50,282 bases of DNA from Streptomyces gardneri (GTDB lineage Bacteria > Actinomycetota > Actinomycetes > Streptomycetales > Streptomycetaceae): positions 1 through 50,282 of the forward strand of contig NZ_BJMN01000060.1 in assembly GCF_006539185.1 (NCBI RefSeq). Direction: 5' to 3'. The notes under the pieces are model-generated. The model worked only from the letters and a program-made list of their open reading frames with translations, did no database searches and was not told the origin of the DNA. Position 1 is the first letter of the stretch; every line of letters begins with the position of its first letter. Of the stretch, positions 48,300-50,282 are shown in pieces. The position numbers were made by a program, and so were the translations under genes.

Positions 48300-48326
48300 C
48301 CGGCCCGTCACTGCCGGCCCGTCACT
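48300..48326. repeat. Two tandem 14-bp copies covering the MocR stop codon
   Basis: CCGGCCCGTCACT occurs at 48300-48312 and 48314-48326, separated by one base. The second copy contains the stop of the minus-strand MocR gene (48322-48324), and the first repeats it in the intergenic DNA. Confidence 0.85.
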
Positions 48327-49866
48327 CCCTGCCGACCGCCCCCGCCACGAGCCGGACGCCCCGGGCGATGGCCGAGGGCGCCAGATGCGCGTACCCGAGG
48401 ACCAGCCGTACGTCCCCGTCGACGGGCCGCTCCGTGCCGTACTCCTCCAGGGGCCGCAGCGCCACGCCCGCCTCCGCCGCCCGCGCCAGGAACCGCGCGG
48501 GCGGCCCGAACCGCCCCGGCACGCGCGCGATGACGTGCAGTCCGGCCGCGATCCCGCTCACCCGCGTGCCCGGCAGATGCTCGTCGAGCGCGGCGAGCAG
48601 CGCGTCCCGCCGCTCCCGGTAGGCACGCTGACAGCGCCGCAGCTGCCGGTCGTACCCGCCGCGCGTCACGAACTCCGCGAGCGTGGCCTGATCGAGTACG
48701 GGATTACCGAGGTCCATCGTCCGTTTCCGCTCGACGACCTCGCCGAGGAGCTCCCCCGGGACGAGCATCCAGCCCAGCCGCATCCCCGGCGCCAGCGACT
48801 TGCTGACCGAGCCCGCGTACGCGACGCGCTCCGGGTCGAGCCCCTGGAGCGCGCCCACCGGCGCACGGTCGTAGCGGAAGTCCCCGTCGTAGTCGTCCTC
48901 CAGGACGTATCCGTCCACCGTCCGCGCCCAGTCGAGGAGCGCGGCGCGCCGCTCCGCCGACCAGCTGATCCCGGACGGGAACTGGTGCGAGGGCGTCACG
49001 ACCACCGCGCGCACCCCGGAGGCGGTGAGCGGCCCGGGCCGCAGCCCCTCCTCGTCCAGCGGCAGCCACACCGTGTCCATGCCGGTCGCGGCGAACAGCC
49101 GTCCGTGCTCCGGGCTGCCCGGATCCTCGATGCCCACGGTGCGCAGCCCCCGCGCCCGCAGGACGAAGCCGAGCAGCGTCGACGCCTGCGCCACGCCCGA
49201 ACAGACCACGACCCGCTCGGGATCGGCCACCACGCCCCGCCGCCGGGCCAGCATCCCGGCCAGCGCCTCGCGCAGTTCGGGCAGTCCGCGCGGGTCCGGG
49301 TAGCCGAGCGCGGGGTGCGGCAGCCGCGTCATGACGGACCGCTGGGCCGCCGCCCACGCGGCTCTCGGGAAGAGCGACAGGTCGGGGGTGCCCGGACGGA
49401 AGTCCACCAGGACCCCGGGCACCCCGGGCGCCGGGTCGCGGACCCCGCGCACGGCCGAGCGAGCGGCACCGCCCACCCAGGTCCCCGCGCCCCGGTCGCT
49501 GCGCAGATACCCCTCGGCGGTGAGCTGTTCGTAGGCCTCGGTGACCAGGCCCCGTGAGACACCGAGGTCGGCCGCGAGCTCACGGCTCGACGGCAGCCGG
49601 GTCCCTGGCGTCAGCCGCCCCGAGCGCACCGCGTCGCGCAAGGCCTCCTGCAGGGCCCGCCCCCGCCGCCGGGCCGGGGCGCCGGCCGCCGGCAGGAGCA
49701 ACTCCCAGGCGGGCTGGGCGTGCTGCCCCGCGGCCGGAGGATTCCCGTCCGGCCCGCGCGGCACGTCCGGCCCACATGGCATGTCCGGCCCACATGGCAT
49801 GTCCGGTTCGCGTGGCATGTCCGGCCCGCCTGGCACATCGCCTGGCACGCCCACCCCGAATGGCAC
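48322..49866 (-). CDS. MocR-type regulator (GntR helix-turn-helix fused to aminotransferase fold)
   Basis: 514 residues from GTG 49866 (GAGG 5 bases upstream). A Pro/Asp/Met/Gly-rich tail made of an 18-base tandem repeat (about residues 11-40) precedes the GntR winged helix (about 62-135; SGRLTPGTRLPSSRELAADLGVSRG). The class-I aminotransferase-like domain follows, with the PLP lysine K356 in SVSKSLAPGMRLG. MocR proteins use PLP or derivatives as effectors; many are PdxR-like activators of vitamin B6 synthesis or GABA use. The target gene is not next door: the flotillin-like gene upstream is on the same strand. The tail is unusual, and a start inside or after it is possible. Confidence 0.9.
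   Translation of the reverse strand: MPFGVGVPGDVPGGPDMPREPDMPCGPDMPCGPDVPRGPDGNPPAAGQHAQPAWELLLPAAGAPARRRGRALQEALRDAVRSGRLTPGTRLPSSRELAADLGVSRGLVTEAYEQLTAEGYLRSDRGAGTWVGGAARSAVRGVRDPAPGVPGVLVDFRPGTPDLSLFPRAAWAAAQRSVMTRLPHPALGYPDPRGLPELREALAGMLARRRGVVADPERVVVCSGVAQASTLLGFVLRARGLRTVGIEDPGSPEHGRLFAATGMDTVWLPLDEEGLRPGPLTASGVRAVVVTPSHQFPSGISWSAERRAALLDWARTVDGYVLEDDYDGDFRYDRAPVGALQGLDPERVAYAGSVSKSLAPGMRLGWMLVPGELLGEVVERKRTMDLGNPVLDQATLAEFVTRGGYDRQLRRCQRAYRERRDALLAALDEHLPGTRVSGIAAGLHVIARVPGRFGPPARFLARAAEAGVALRPLEEYGTERPVDGDVRLVLGYAHLAPSAIARGVRLVAGAVGRE
49747..49836. repeat. Five tandem copies of an 18-bp coding repeat
   Basis: Units start at 49747, 49765, 49783, 49801 and 49819 and follow GTCCGGCCCACATGGCAT (plus strand). 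Units 2 and 3 are identical. Read on the minus strand they code for PDMPCG-like hexapeptides at the MocR N-terminus; being a multiple of three, copy number changes keep the frame. Confidence 0.92.
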
Positions 49867-49915
49867 GTCCGCCTCACGATCCTGTCTCTGGGAGTCCGCT
49901 CCCGACGAGTGTGCC

Positions 49916-50282
49916 CTACTCGCCGATCTCGACCGGAGTGCCGGCGGTGGCCGGTGCCGGTGCCGGTGCCGGTGCGGGGACCGGCTTCCGCTGGGTGAAG
50001 CCCTGGAGGAGCTGGGCGAGGTCGACGCCCGTGGTGGAGGAGAGGAGTTCCATGCCCTGGGCGACGTTGTCGGTGACGGTACGGGTCAACTGGCTGGCCC
50101 CGTCGGTGGAGATGACGGTCAGCTTGTCGATGGCCGACAGCGGCTCGGACGCCTTGGCGACGACCTGCGGCAGGACCTCGACGAGCATCTGGAGGACGGC
50201 GGCGTCACCGTACCGGGCGAAGGCGTCGGCCTTCTTCTCCATGGCCTCGGCCTCGGCGGAGCCCCGCGCCGTGATGGCCGCG
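49916..50282 (-). CDS. Flotillin/SPFH-family protein (partial, C-terminal end)
   Basis: Only the last 121 codons are inside the window; the start lies beyond the right edge. The visible part begins with an Ala/Glu-rich coiled coil (GSAEAEAMEKKADAFARYGD), the typical EA-repeat tail of flotillins, followed by ILQ-type helix sequence (AVLQMLVEVLPQVVAKASEPL) and the conserved DKLTVISTDGAS. A Pro-Ala repeat (KPVPAPAPAPAPA) ends the protein. Flotillins scaffold membrane microdomains. It is on the same strand as the MocR gene, 49 bases upstream. Confidence 0.88.
   Translation of the reverse strand, partial: AAITARGSAEAEAMEKKADAFARYGDAAVLQMLVEVLPQVVAKASEPLSAIDKLTVISTDGASQLTRTVTDNVAQGMELLSSTTGVDLAQLLQGFTQRKPVPAPAPAPAPATAGTPVEIGE

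Noticed and set aside
49747..49836. CRISPR-like array
   Set aside because: 18-base units without spacers inside a coding frame; it is a minisatellite.
1..50282. tRNA, rRNA, riboswitch, insertion sequence, integrase or attachment site
   Set aside because: I looked for acceptor/T-arm patterns, transposase motifs and flanking repeats and found none I can support.

Overview
The window looks like chromosomal DNA of a high-GC actinomycete, almost certainly Streptomyces or a close relative. Third codon positions are overwhelmingly G or C, GTG and TTG starts are common, there are Tat-type signal peptides, and the gene content is typical of the genus (SbcCD, PucR, MocR and Lrp regulators, SWIM-finger protein, PhoD). 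I see no rRNA, tRNA, CRISPR array, insertion sequence or integrase, so this is not an obvious island. The interesting parts are insertions of unusual genes between ordinary ones.

Positions 1-5271 (minus strand) hold three metallopeptidases of different clans: a leishmanolysin-like metzincin, an M4/M36-like gluzincin and an M28 aminopeptidase that runs off the left edge. None shows a signal peptide. The last two end in the same roughly 120-residue beta-rich domain, about 90 % identical at DNA level.

Positions 5690-21632 are mostly housekeeping and metabolic genes: undecaprenyl-diphosphate phosphatase, HxlR regulator with a divergent thiolase, TVP38 and DedA membrane proteins, AlkD-like DNA repair, spermidine-synthase-like protein, MFS exporter, Gln/Pro-rich membrane protein, hotdog thioesterase, GH3 glycosidase, gamma-carbonic anhydrase, hexapeptide acyltransferase, EamA transporter with a divergent XRE-cupin regulator, YbaK-like deacylase and a CoA-binding protein.

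Positions 21836-26451 hold the strongest candidate for an unusual system. A small Trypco1-like (trypsin-co-occurring) protein is followed 17 bases later by a 1416-residue protein that joins a trypsin-like protease, a STAND-type NTPase, one membrane span and a large beta-propeller. The layout suggests a sensor-switch-protease conflict or programmed-death module.

Positions 26589-42030 carry a carboxylesterase, acyl-CoA ligase, PucR regulator, YigZ/IMPACT protein, the overlapping sbcD-sbcC pair, two Lrp/AsnC regulators around a DUF885 protein, a trans-sulfuration enzyme and a membrane-ACT-GNAT fusion. Positions 42258-50282 hold a DUF6493-like protein with a SWIM zinc-finger partner, a Tat-exported PhoD phosphatase, a MocR regulator and the tail of a flotillin-like protein that continues past the right edge.

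Two window-wide patterns are notable. About a dozen start codons lie 6-8 bases after a TANNNT hexamer, the arrangement expected for leaderless mRNAs. Several gene ends carry short tandem duplications, some of which include the stop codon.
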